Positions 35,980 to 46,837 of a DNA stretch of 64,000 nucleotides are shown piece by piece (the first letter of the stretch is position 1; every line of letters begins with the position of its first letter). Source of the stretch: Rhodamnia argentea (lineage: Eukaryota; Streptophyta; Magnoliopsida; Myrtales; Myrtaceae). Where the stretch lies: contig NC_063158.1 of NCBI RefSeq assembly GCF_020921035.1, forward strand, positions 20,136,178 through 20,200,177, given 5' to 3'. The position numbers and the translations under genes were made by a program. Under the pieces are notes generated by a model. It saw only the letters and a program-made list of their open reading frames with translations, was not told the DNA's origin and did not search any database.

Positions 35980-36592
35980 ATAATTATACCTAAACTTATT
36001 GCACTTTTGCTAATTCAGTTCTAAACATTTTAATTTTGCTAATTCAATTGTAAACCTTTTGCATATGTGTCAATTTAGTCCTAAACATTTCTCATTTGTG
36101 CCAATTCGGTCCATCCGGCCAACTTTGACGGGCCGATGCCGACGTGGACGCCGGTTGACACCGACCGGGTAATTTTTAATAATATTTTAATATCTTTTTC
36201 AATTTTTTATTTTTATTTTTTTGGTTCATCTTCAACTTCCAGCCGGGCACCATCACTAGGGGAGCTCGACCACGCCTTGCGATGATGATGCCATGGTCGG
36301 GCGCGCTCGCCTAGATCCGGAGACACTAGTGGCCGGTGATGCAGATCATCTAGATTGGAGGTTGAAGATGAACAAAAGAAAAATAAAATAAAAAAATAAA
36401 TAAAAAATAAAAATAAAAAATTATTAAAAATTGTCCATATGCTTTGGTCGGCGTCCATGCCAGCGTCGGCCAGTCAAAGTTATCCGGATGGACCGAATTG
36501 ATACAAATGCGAAAGGTTTAGGATTGAATTGACACAAATGCAAAATGTTTAGGACTTAATTGGCAAAAGTGCAATAAATTTATAACTTTTTT
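35980..36592. mobile_element. Long-terminal-inverted-repeat element, copy A
   Basis: Left arm: TATTGCACTTTTGCTAATTC, TCCTAAACATTT, GGTCCATCCGGCCAACTTTG, GCCGACGTGGACGCCGG. Right arm is the inverse (GGCGTCCATGCCAGCGTC, CAAAGTTATCCGGATGGACC, AAATGTTTAGGAC, AAAAGTGCAATA). Arms are about 180 bp around a 230-bp core with GC-rich and A/T-homopolymer sequence. No protein. Same architecture as 10702-11436. Confidence 0.65.
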
Positions 36593-37197
36593 TGACAATT
36601 TTCCTGATAAAAGCATAATAGGTTTATGACTTTTTGAATAATTTTCTCAAGATAAATTTGTTCAAATCGTCATAGTGTCGAATGTTTCGGGAGATGGGCC
36701 CAAAGAAAGAAAAACGAAACATGAAACCAGGTTGACCCAAGATTATCACAATCTAACTCCAATTCCATTGAGTCACTTATGATGCACCAATGATCCATTC
36801 CTTGGCCGTCATTTGCAATTTGCAGAACTCTATCCATTCCACGCTAACTCTATCCATTCGGGGCAAACCCGTTTGGCAGCTCAACGAGCATTATCTGTTC
36901 TATTCGTCTGGTTCTCGCAGTGCAAATGGCTGACTTTGTCCTTTTGCCGCCCCCACGCTCTGTCTACCCAACTTGCCCATTGAAAGGAATCTTTAATCAC
37001 GGGTCCAATGAAGGATGTCCCCTCCCCCCCTTGCTCTAAATTCCATCTCAAGTAAGCAATGCCGTGTTAGTGGTCAAATATACAAAGGATTTGGTCAACG
37101 AGCATAGGAGAAATCTATAGTTTTCAAATTTTTTTCTTTTTGTATAGCTTTTCTAAAACAAAAAGGGAAGACATTCTCTCGGGATATTTATTTTCGC

Positions 37198-37386
37198 TAG
37201 AAGTGTCAAACGGGTGGGGTCGGGGTCGGGTTTGAGTCGGAACAAATACTATCCAGTTCATATTGATCAATTTAACCCGTTTTGACCCATTTTCATACTA
37301 CACTGATTTAGTGATTCATACCGGACCCGATCAATATTGTTAAAACACTTCACTATTAAAATCCAGTTTAGAAAAATTTATTTTGA

Positions 37387-37421
<35 letters not shown>

Positions 37422-37602
37422 CTAAATTTTTTTATAGGTCTTTTTATCTAACTCATTTATGACCCACTTAAAATCCATTTAGGACTAAAGTTTCTAATTA
37501 ACCCATTTATGACTGACTTTTAAAATTTAAGTAACCTATTCATGACCAACCACCAGGGAATAAGAGTCAAGTATGGGTTCTAGATCCATTTTGCCACCTC
37601 TA
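37198..37602. mobile_element. hAT MITE with exact 8-bp target-site duplication
   Basis: Element ends are TAGAAGTGTCAAACGGGTGG and (inverted) TAGAGGTGGCAAAATGGATC. The flanks are ATTTTCGC at 37190-37197 and again at 37603-37610, a perfect 8-bp duplication as expected for hAT. The interior includes an (AT)n tract at 37391-37420. In duplication copy B the matching element (about 50190-50551) has lost its left end. Confidence 0.85.
37391..37420. repeat. (AT)n microsatellite
   Basis: Fifteen AT dinucleotides inside the hAT MITE. The corresponding site in copy B is much shorter. Confidence 0.95.
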
Positions 37603-37848
37603 ATTTTCGCATTTAAATGATCCAAGGCAGAGCAAAAACGAGCATCATATTCTTAGGAAAATGAGAAATTTCACATTGTAGTTTGGTGGGTAGGCCAGGT
37701 TCCAGATCTTATTATTCTGTAGATTTAAGGGATTCAATTGGTGGGCATGGTCTCGTCTTCATCTCCAGCTAGTGGCCGATGGAGTTTTGTGACAACATTC
37801 AAGTGATCTGGTCAAACTTTGGCACTCATTTCATTGTCCTTGAACCAC

Positions 37849-37895
37849 CATGCAGTCTCACGAAGCGGAAGCGAAAATGTCAGTGAGACTGCATG
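37849..37895. repeat. Perfect 13-bp inverted repeat at the end of duplication copy A
   Basis: CATGCAGTCTCAC (37849-37861) and GTGAGACTGCATG (37883-37895) can form a 13-bp stem with a 21-base loop. It begins exactly where similarity to copy B stops. Confidence 0.85.
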
Positions 37896-39374
37896 TTGAA
37901 GGTCCGATGGCACCTTGCTTCGACCTGAGCTATGCAACAACGAGATGTCCCTTGATCCTTGTTTCCGTTTTTGGAGAAAAAGAAAGGACTGTACTCCTCA
38001 TCAAAAGTACCGTATTAATGTGCAAATTAATGGAGATGAATTTCCCTTTGAGATCTCTATTTTACCTAATTGACAGACTATTGATGGGAACAGTGACCCA
38101 CTCAACATTGCACTGTTTCCGAAGAAGCCTTCGCTTGAACACTAAAAGCCTTCAATCGTGCCACCAGCTATAAAAACACTGCAATTTTTCATTATTAAAA
38201 ACTTATAAATTGGAGTCAATTACTTTGTTAAAAACTCAGCTTTTACTTGAAATCATCCATATGGATGTTCATCTATTATTGAGCACCTCTTGCATTGATT
38301 TTATTCCTTGCACATTAATAAATACATTCAAATGTCTGAAATATCCTTGAAATTTGCAATTTGCCATATAGTGATTACGTAGTATCGGCTTTATTTTAAA
38401 AATCGAAACCTTCATAGTCGAGGGCATTGCTGAGAGCCACCGTAGCTAGGTGAGGGCCAGCGACCCTCCCCACAATCTGGGTGGGTGAGGGTCACCGGGC
38501 CCTCACCCGTGGTCAGCAAGGCCGCCGACCTTTTTTGGCGACAGGGAGGAGGAGGCCCTTGCCTTTGGCTTTCTTTTTTTTATTTTTTTAATGCATTTTT
38601 TAATTCTATTTAATGAATATTCTATTTAAAAAAATTAGAACTTAGGCTAAAACGACGTTGTTTAGCCTTATGTTTCATGTTTTAGCCACGTAGGAGAAAT
38701 AAAATACTCCAAAAAAAAAAAAAAAATCACATCAGCATTCTCTATTAATGGACGGAGTTAATGAAAGGACTCATTTTTAGGACTTGAGTGCGCTTGTTAT
38801 AAGTTTTATGACTCAATTACACTTCCACGACAAGTTTTAGGACTTCCGGTATATATATCCCTTTTTCAAGCTGCTGAACAATGGCTACCTTCTTGAGCCG
38901 CCATAGGAAGTAGGAAGATAGAAAAAGAACTTGTAGGAGTTATTTATTTTTTACATCCAAGCATAGGAAATGACACCTGATAATTTATGCTATGAGTTTT
39001 ACATTCAAGAGTGGTTTATATATATTCCCATTGAATGAATGAATAACCATTTCTTACTTACCACATTAAGTGAATTCTTTTTTTTTTTTTGGCTCAAACC
39101 AATAAATTAAGAAATTATCAATCGCAACCTTAAAGAAATTAATTTTCACCACTTGATGCGCTGATGTAACATAGTCTAGGATAAGGATTTCGGAGCGAAA
39201 TGCAGCTATTCACGATTGATGTTTGTTGAAGTATTTCTTTTTTGACTGTTACTTGGGCAAAAGTTATTTTATGTTGATACGCATTGTCATAGCTTAAGTC
39301 ACAATACTCTGCCATACATAGAGGACATAATTTATGAGGACCCCAACCGGTCACTCGATGGGGCAAGAAGCACC
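37896..39374. other. Intergenic between duplication copy A and the epoxide hydrolase gene
   Basis: No gene called. 38420-38560 is a GC-rich core with GAGGGCCAGCGACCC/GGGTGAGGGTC words of the kind found inside the long-inverted-repeat transposons. 38575-38830 contains TTTAGGAC-type repeat arm sequence. Confidence 0.4.
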
Positions 39375-40931
39375 TCAAAACTTGCTAAAGAAATCATGAA
39401 TGTGTTGGTTGATGTCATGAGGTCTTTCTTGGTTGAGGAAATGCGCCACACCTTCCATGACCACCACTTCCTCCAAGAGAGGGACCGTCTTCTTGAACCC
39501 GCCTTTGTGTATGAAGTCTTTGATGCCTGGCATGTGGTAAACTAGGTCAAGCTCACCCACAATGAACTTCACAGGCACTTTCACCTCAGCCTCATCCCAT
39601 GGTGCCATCAGCTCCCAGTTGCTGCAACAGTCAATACAAGAGAGTGTATCAGTTCAGAAGAAGCTCCTTGATTCCTACTTCCATTAGTGGCTTGCTAAGC
39701 TAATCGATCTGGTGAAAATCACGCTGAAACTGTAACTAAATTGGTGAAAACATATGGACGCCCCTCCTTTCAGATCATGGATTGCACAGTGCAGAGAGGA
39801 GTAGATCTAAGTCTTGTACCAAACTAAGCGAAATTTCAGAGCAATGTGAATTTCAAGTAGACAGTTGCGATGTCACAGCACAATGCGATCTCATCCCTTC
39901 TCCGGTGCACATACATACAAGAGATCAAATTGATCGTCTCGGGGAAAGAGCAGCTTACCGATTGAAGTTCCTGTAGTAGTTGATCCCTCCGGTGAAGCCC
40001 TTCTTCTCAAACTTATCGACGTAATAGTCGACGTCCTCCGGCGTCAGCCATGAAGGCAACACAACTGGGTCTTCCACTGGGTGCCCGAACCCTTTCCCTT
40101 TGGGAAAGAAAAGTGGGCCGGGAATGCGATATGTCAACATCCCCTCGAGGACTCTCCTAGTCCGCATCTCTGCAAACTCGGCCTCAATCTCTCCAGGTTC
40201 CTACATTTAACTCAACTATAACAACAATTATGCACCTTAAAATGGACTCGATTTGATATTACCCTTGTCACGATGAATCTCTACACAAAAATCAAATGAG
40301 TTTATGATTGTTATGTTCACTCGGTTCTAACTCAACACAAGAAGATCAATACCTACAGGAAAAAAGCGTCGCATGTTTCCCGAAATCAAATGTAGTGCAA
40401 AACTCTAGATGACAACCTGGTTAGGGGTTCAAAGAGTAACACAAGAAAGAACCGAACCTGAAACCTGCAGATGTAGTAGTCATCGCCATAGGCGGCCCTA
40501 TAGCCGTCGAGGGGCTTCCTCTCGGGGTTTCGGGGCAGCCACGGCACGCTGAGATTGACCAGAGCCTTGACCCGGTCGGGCCTGAGCAAGCATAAGTACC
40601 ACGCCATCAGGGCCCCCCAGTCGTGGCCCACCACAAATGCCTTCTCCTCCCCCTCCGCTGCCACAGCGTCCAGGAGCCCCACCAGGTCGCCCACCACATG
40701 GAGGGCCGTGTAGGCATTCGTCGGGGCTGGGGCCTCGGAGTCCCCGTAGCCGCGGAGGTCGGGGGCGACGGCGCGAAAGCCGAGCGTGGAGAGCCCGAGG
40801 ATCTGGTGGCGCCATGTGTACCAGAGCTCCGGGAACCCGTGGATGAAGAGGATGAGCGGGCCCTCGCCGCTCTCCGCCACATGGAGGTTCACACCGTTGA
40901 CCTTCACCGTGCGATGCTTGATGGTCTCCAT
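39375..40931 (-). CDS. Soluble epoxide hydrolase (alpha/beta hydrolase, three exons)
   Basis: Epoxide hydrolases open fatty-acid epoxides to diols and contribute to cutin-monomer and defence-lipid metabolism, usually in the cytosol. Reverse-strand exons 40458-40931, 39959-40200 and 39375-39621 join in frame to 963 nt (320 residues), the normal plant length. The start MET IKHRTVKVNGVNLHVAE is typical. FIHGFPELWYTWRHQ carries the oxyanion-hole HGFP. The nucleophile Asp is in VVGHDWGALMAW, an acid Asp is in GELDLVYHMPG, and the catalytic His in GVAHFLNQERP. The lid region includes NYYRNFNRNWEL, whose first Tyr pair likely supplies an epoxide-polarising Tyr. All catalytic positions are present, so the gene looks functional. 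A candidate solo LTR lies 190 bp upstream of the start (41121-41581). Confidence 0.93.
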
Positions 40932-41120
40932 CTTTACTTGGGATTGTCTGAGTGAAGTTTGCTGCAGGGAGCGTGTTTCCTCGATTTGTGTTGTGTGATT
41001 GAACTTTTCAAGAAGATGATGAGGAGAAAGAGCGCAACAACAAAATTCACAAATGGGATGGGACAAAGTAGAGAGATTAATGGAAAAGGTTAGATCGCAA
41101 CCCGGATAGTAGCAGACAAT

Positions 41121-41581
41121 TGTCACGGGCCGAGAGATTGTGATCGACCCGTGCGGCGACTCGGCTTCCTTTGGATCGCTAGAACGCCCGAGCTAGGCCT
41201 TTTCTTTATATTCGTCGCCCTTTTAACCAGGATCGGAGATGAGACTCTGGGAGGAAGCCTTGTATTTCTTTGGTGGATGATCAAATGAGAAGGAGGACTC
41301 TCCTTTATATAGGAGGGGGCTTCGAATTACAACCGTAGATCTTACTCTCATCTAATGGCCTAGATTTCATCTACCAACTTTCCAACCACTGAGATTAAAT
41401 AGGAAGGTTCCGGAACCTTGCCAAATTACCGATTTGCCCGTCCCCGGAAGCCTTCTAGAATATTATAGAAAACTAGTAGAAAATCCTAGACAAACTCTAA
41501 GGGACCCGGACATATCAAGTCGTGGGGCGTTTCTCGGCTTTTGCATGACGGGTTGGGGCACAAAAACCTTGGCCCGTGTCA
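41121..41581. mobile_element. Candidate solo LTR
   Basis: It starts TGTCACGGGCC and ends GGCCCGTGTCA, nearly perfect short inverted ends with TG...CA as in LTRs. It includes a TATA-like CTTTATATAGG near 41308. Length 461 bp. A 5-bp target duplication is not evident (ACAAT versus TTCTC), so the call is tentative. It sits in the promoter of the epoxide hydrolase gene. Confidence 0.45.
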
Positions 41582-41649
41582 TTCTCGGGCTTTTTTTCAA
41601 ATTGCGCAATTTTTTTATACCAAAATAGGTTTTAAAAAAAAACATATTT

Positions 41650-42000
41650 ACCAATTTAGGGTTCGCTCGGCACTAAAATCGCCGAGCATATCCGCTCGAC
41701 ACCGAGAGTGCCGAGCAAGTAATAGCCGAGCAACCGGCAAAGCCGCTACTCGCCGTGGGGATGCCCCCCCGGCCCCCCGCTCGGTAGGTTAACCGCCGAG
41801 CGAGTGGGGTGGCAGAGCGAGCGGGGCAAGCATGCTTGCTTGCTCTACTCTGTGTCGTGTGATGGGCTCCTCCCGCTCGGCAGCTTAACTGTCGAGGGGG
41901 TGGGGTGGCAGAGCAAGTAGCTTGCTCTGCTCTGTGCGATGAGATGCCCCCCATTTGCTCGGCACTTACACTGTCGAGTGGGTAGGGACCCCTACCTCTG
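41650..42000. repeat. Degenerate GCTCGGC/GCCGAGC repeat cluster
   Basis: At least five short near-palindromic units such as GCTCGGCACTAAAATCGCCG, CCGCTCGGTAGGTTAACCGC and GCTCGGCAGCTTAACTGTCG occur in 350 bp, each able to form a small hairpin. Probably subterminal sequence of a transposon, perhaps the MULE at 44133-46664. Confidence 0.6.
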
Positions 42001-42840
42001 CCAGCGCTTTTAATTAGGTGCTGGCACTAGCGATGTGAAAGGTGCCGCAGGCGCTGCCGCACCTTTCACCAAGACTACTGAGCCTTCGGCTCTGCTTAAA
42101 GCAAAGCCAAAGGCTTTCTTCTCCGCTGAAGCTCATCTTCCTCCGCAAAAGCTCTTCCTCTTTTCGCACTCTCAGAGCCCCCTCTCCTCTTGCACTCTCC
42201 CTCACACAGTTCACGAAAATTTTCTCATATCTCCCTCTCCTTAGGTGCTTTTATTGATGTTAGTGTTTTTATTTTACTGCTAATATTTTCGTCATGTTTA
42301 AATTAAATTGAGACATTTTTTTATTTTTGCAGAAGTTGAGACAAAAGCAAAGCCAGCCTTCTTACTCGGTGCTCCCTCTTGATAGTTTGAGCTCTACATT
42401 CGGCGTGTGATTACCCTCAATAGTTTGAGGTAAACCTCGTTATAGTTATTTTTTGTAGTTTCGTATGTATTGTTTTATTTATTTGATTATTATTTGTACC
42501 CTAAATAGTTATAATGTTTACGAATTTAGGTAAATAAAAAAATTACCATAATCTAGTAAAACAAATTTTTTGGGACTCATTTTTGCAACTATGTCCATAT
42601 TCATTTTGACGATTTTCAAAATATGAAAAAGAAATTTAGGAGTGTAAAATGAATTTTTGGGAAAATAAAAAAAAGTTGATTAGATGGCCCGAGAAGCGAG
42701 GACGGGGTTTGACTCGGTCCGAAAAATATTTTCTTAATAATTTCAAAATTCGAATAATAGAAAATTAGAAAATACAAATTTGATTAAAAATATAGAAAAA
42801 TCATAGAAAATTTCAAAAAAATGAAGGAAAAATATTAAAA
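42000..42840. other. Gene-free stretch before the tandem array
   Basis: Contains a moderately GC-rich section (42000-42240) and then AT-rich DNA. No coding region or clear repeat seen. It may be the 5' non-coding part of the MULE element. Confidence 0.35.
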
Positions 42841-43995
42841 AATTTGAAAAAAAAAAATAGGAAATAGCCACAATCAAGTGGTTATAGACTATTTTGGCTA
42901 TTTTGGCAGACGACTTTAAAAAATGACGAATTTACCCTTCCGACAAATTGTCTCCCAAAAAAATTGTAAAAAATCCCAAAAATTAGGAAATAGCCACAAT
43001 TAACTGACCATTGATGATTCGGGGCATTTTGGCCGGCGACTTTTAAAAAATGACGATTTTGCCCTTCTAGCAAATTTTCTTCCAAAAAAATTGTAAAAAA
43101 TTAGAAAATGGCCACAATCAACTGGCCATGGATGATTCGGGGTATTTTGGCCGACGAATTTTAAAAAATGACGATTTTACCATTCTGGCAAATTGTCTCT
43201 CAAAAAAATTGTAAAAAATTTCAAAAATTAGGAAATGACCACAATTAACTAGCCATGGACAATTCGGGATATTTTGGCCGACGCCTTTTAAAAAATGACG
43301 CTTTTGCCCTTCTACAAAATTGTCTTCCAAAAAAATGGTAAAAAATTTCAAAAATTAGGAAATGGCCACAATTAATCGGTCATGGATGATTCAGGATATT
43401 TTGGCCAACGACTTTTAAAAAATGATGATTTTGTCCTTTTGGCAAATTGTCTCCCAAAAAAATTGTAAAAAATCTCAAAAATTAGGAAATGGTCACAATC
43501 AACTTGCAATAGACGATTCAGGGTATTTTGGCCGACGACTTTTAAAAAATGACGATTTTGCCCTTCTGGCAAATTGTCTCCCAAAAAAATTATAAAAAAT
43601 CCCAAAAAATTAGGAAATAACCACAATCAACTAGCAATGGACGATTCAAGGTATCTTGACTAGTGACTTTTAAAAAATGACGATTTTGCCATTCTGGAAA
43701 ATTGTCTATCAAAAAAATTATAAAAAATTTCAAAAATCGTGAAATGGCCACAATCAACTGGCCATGGACGATTCAGGGTATTTTGGCCGACTGATTTTAA
43801 AAAATGATGATTTTACCCTTTCGGCAAATTGTCTCCCAAAAAAATTGTAAAAAATCCCAAAAATGAGGAAATTACCACAATCAACCGGCCATGGACAATT
43901 CGGGGTATTTTAGCCGATGAATTTAAAAAAAGACAATTTTTCCCTTCCGGCAAATTGTCTCCCAAAAAAATTGTAAAAAATCTCAAAAATTAGGT
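42840..43995. repeat. Tandem array, about 127-bp period, nine units
   Basis: Each unit contains GAAATGGCCACAATCAACTG, then GATTCGGGGTATTTTGGCCG, then TTTTAAAAAATGACGATTTT and GCCCTTCTGGCAAATTGTCT, then CCAAAAAAATTGTAAAAAAT. The GAAAT marker falls at 42861, 42987, 43104, 43232, 43359, 43486, 43614, 43741 and 43868: steps of 126-128 bp with one of 117. The array ends abruptly at 43995, about 140 bp before the MULE coding remnant. Open reverse-strand frames here are artefacts of the repeat. Confidence 0.92.
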
Positions 43996-44132
43996 TACGC
44001 CCTTAGGGCAATACTAGGATATTTATTTCATTTGATATATTTATAGTGGTAATGTTAATTTGATAATGTATACGAGATGATATTTATCAAATTGTAGTTT
44101 AGAAATAATTTCTAATTTATTTATTTAGCAGA

Positions 44133-44569
44133 ATGTCGTCTACATCTTTTGCGATTGTGCATCGGAGAGGTACAATAGTACGAACTGAATATGGAATTGA
44201 TTACGAAGGCGAACAATCTACCATGTTCGGGATTACAAACATATTGACATTTGATGAGTTACGTGTTTCGATTGAGAGCGCGTTGAATATAATAAGAAAC
44301 CAGTATATTCAAACAATGGTGTATATATATCCAGTTGTAACACGCAATTGTGTTACATATGACATTACGGATGTGCATGATGATGCTATAGTTACGATGA
44401 TCCAGCAATTTGCACTTTAGGCTGGTGCTACAGGATTTTTACGGTTTTATGCAACCGTAGCGGAACACCAAATGAGAGATGATTTCGCGCAGGAAGGTTC
44501 GAATGTTGGTGAAGAAGACGATGGTCTGCATAATTAGTACGTGCAGTCCGATGATAATGATGATAATGT

Positions 44570-44609
<40 letters not shown>

Positions 44610-46664
44610 GATGATCCTTGGATGGACACGGATGACAATGATGAAGAAGATGTCGAATGTGACAATATGGAGGATTACTACAACACCCAGTGTAGTAATC
44701 CCACTTTGCCGTTGGTACATCCACCGCCATATTCAGAGATCGACTTTGACATGATGCAAGACAATACAAGAGCCGGACCGTATGTTATTTGATCCATCAA
44801 AAGAATTTGATGTTGGCATGTCGTTTCCATCATAGGACGCGTTGCGGTTAGTTGCAAAAGAGTACTCCCTTAGGAGAAATCAAAATTTTCACAGTTATTT
44901 GACAAAGAAAACAGAATATGTGATAAAATGTGGCAATCCAAATGGACCGTGTGGTTGGAGGCTCTACGCGATTGCTAAACCGGGTGGCATGTTTTGGAAA
45001 ATAAGTAAGTATAATAGGCTACATACATGCAGTTCTCCGCACATGTCACGGGATCATCGGCACCTTGACCAAAAGTACCTTTGTAGCCAGATAGAAGCAA
45101 TGATTGCAGCCCAATCAGATATCAAAATCAAGCCACCGATGGCAGATATTCAAGACAAGCTGCACTTCGAACCTACTTACCGTAAAATCTAGAAAGCCAA
45201 ACAAATGGCGATTGCCGGATAATTTGGAGATTAGGATGAGTCATACAATAGGTTGATGACGTGGATGATCGAAATGGAGAGCCGGAATCCAGGTTCGCAT
45301 TTTGTGATCGATGATCATATCAACCTAGATTAGGGCTGCACGATTTTCAACTGGATGTTTTGGACTTTCAAGCGGACGATTGAAGGTTTTGCAAGTTGTC
45401 GTCCTATCATATTTGTTGATGGTACATTTTTGTACGGAAATTACCACAGAACCCTCCTTTGTGCGGCCTCACTTGATGGCAATAATCATAATTTCCCATT
45501 GGCATTTGTTGTAGTCCATCGGGAAAATGTTAATAATTGGACTTGGTTTATGAATCTATTGTAGAGATATGTCACTAGAAGAGATGATATTTGTGTAATA
45601 TCGGATAGATATATCGAGATTCAACGAGCAATGGAGACAACACGGTGACGTCCTCTACATGGCCACCATAGATATTGCATTCGGCACATTGCTAGTAATT
45701 ACAATAAACAATTCAAAAATGCGGAAAGCAAAAGACTTGTTCGGATGGTAGGTAAATTCTCGAATTTGTAAATTTCAGGAAAATACGTGTGCAAAAATTT
45801 GAGTACGAAGTATTAATTAATGTTGTAATGTATAGCTTGCGCGAACCAACGGCGAAAGTTTGACCAAATCATGAGCCAAATTAGGGGGTTTGATCCAGCC
45901 ACGGTTGCATGTTGCAATTAGATTTCAAGAGAAAAATGGACAAAAGCTTATGATGAAGGGAGGAAATATGGATCGATGAGGACAAATTTAGTTGAATCGA
46001 TCAACGGGATGCTGAAGAGTTTCCGTGGTCCGCCAATAACAGCCATGGTCGACAAGATATTCTATCGGTTGGTGCACTATTTTGATATGAGAAGAACGAT
46101 GTACATGGTGCAAAAAGACAATCGGTGGAAATATACACAATTTGTGGGTGTCACGCTCAAGCACAACAGTCAAAAAGCAAATAGACATGCGATCACATGT
46201 TTCGACTACGATAACGAGGTTTTCGAAGTGAAAACTGCGTGTGACGGTTCCAAGGGTTTAGGGGGCCACAAACACATAGTGCGCCTAGACTAGCGAACGT
46301 GTGCATGTGAAAAATTTCAAGGGCTAAAAATCTCATGTTCACACGTAATTGCAGCATGTTAAGCGTATGGTATTGGTTACGAACCATACGTAGATGAATG
46401 ATATACGTTAGATAAAACCCTTCAGTGCTATTAGTATATGTTTAATCCATTGGGGCATCTTGATTACCAGCTTGAACTTGACGAGCTGCCATTAGTGCTA
46501 GACCCGAGTCGTATTCGGAAGAAAGAAAGGGCCCGTGCATCACGGATCTGGAATGAAATGGACTGGAGAAGCTTGAGTAGTAGCACTTCGTGAAATCATT
46601 GCACATACTGTGGAAAATCAGGGCACAACAGGAAAACTTATGCACATAGATCGGCCCGAGAGTA
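44133..46664 (+). pseudogene. MULE (MuDR-type) transposase pseudogene
   Basis: Translated pieces in consecutive segments give an almost complete MULE protein. There is an N-terminal region with an Asp-rich tract from (GAT)n at 44571-44608. Next is a MuDR DNA-binding segment (KKTEYVIKCGNPNGPCGWRL, TCSSPHMSRDHRHL). The MULE transposase core follows with a catalytic Asp in PIIFVDGTFLYG, a second in VISDRY, and the late Glu candidate in TNLVESINGMLK. A SWIM zinc finger is CACEKFQGLKISCSHVIAAC (about 46294-46355), and a CCHC knuckle CTYCGKSGHNRKTY has lost its last Cys. More than ten in-frame stops (for example at 44418, 45190, 45562 and 46291) make it non-functional. MuDR transposases mobilise Mutator-like elements. 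No clear terminal inverted repeats were found. Confidence 0.9.
44571..44608. repeat. (GAT)n microsatellite in MULE coding remnant
   Basis: About twelve GAT/ATG triplets encoding consecutive Asp residues in the MULE frame. Confidence 0.95.
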
Positions 46665-46837
46665 GATCATACTTGTGTTAATTATGTAAATTAGTTTCAT
46701 GAAGAATTTTTTGTAATGTTATAATATTATTATTGGATTGATATTTATGAATTTCATTTTTCTCGGGTTTTTACATTACATATATGAATTTTTTGTAATG
46801 TTATAATATCACAATTGCACGATATTTATTCAGTTCA

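Larger units (their letters stand above)
33800..37851. repeat. 4-kb segmental duplication, copy A
   Basis: From TAGAAAATCTAGGAATAGAA at 33800 to TCCTTGAACCACCAT at 37851 this segment is collinear and nearly identical by eye to 46838-50799, in the same orientation, with small indels. Its contents include a reverse-strand ORF at 34087-34278, a long-inverted-repeat element at 35980-36592 and a hAT MITE at 37198-37602. In copy B the same segment ends 161 bp before an FLS2-like gene. Here no such gene follows, so copy A looks like an orphaned FLS2 upstream region. Confidence 0.9.

Noticed and set aside
40607-40955. ORFs in other frames over the epoxide hydrolase first exon
   Set aside because: Shadows in GC-rich coding sequence; the true frame carries all catalytic motifs.
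42882-43626. Three reverse ORFs of 67-84 residues with similar sequence
   Set aside because: They are the translation of the 127-bp tandem repeat and not a protein family.
42840-43995. CRISPR-like array or centromeric satellite
   Set aside because: The repeats are contiguous with no unique spacers, this is a plant nuclear genome, and nine units in gene-bearing DNA do not make a centromeric array.
44428-44769. Reverse ORFs with poly-His and poly-Ile
   Set aside because: Antisense readings of the (GAT)n tract in the MULE remnant.
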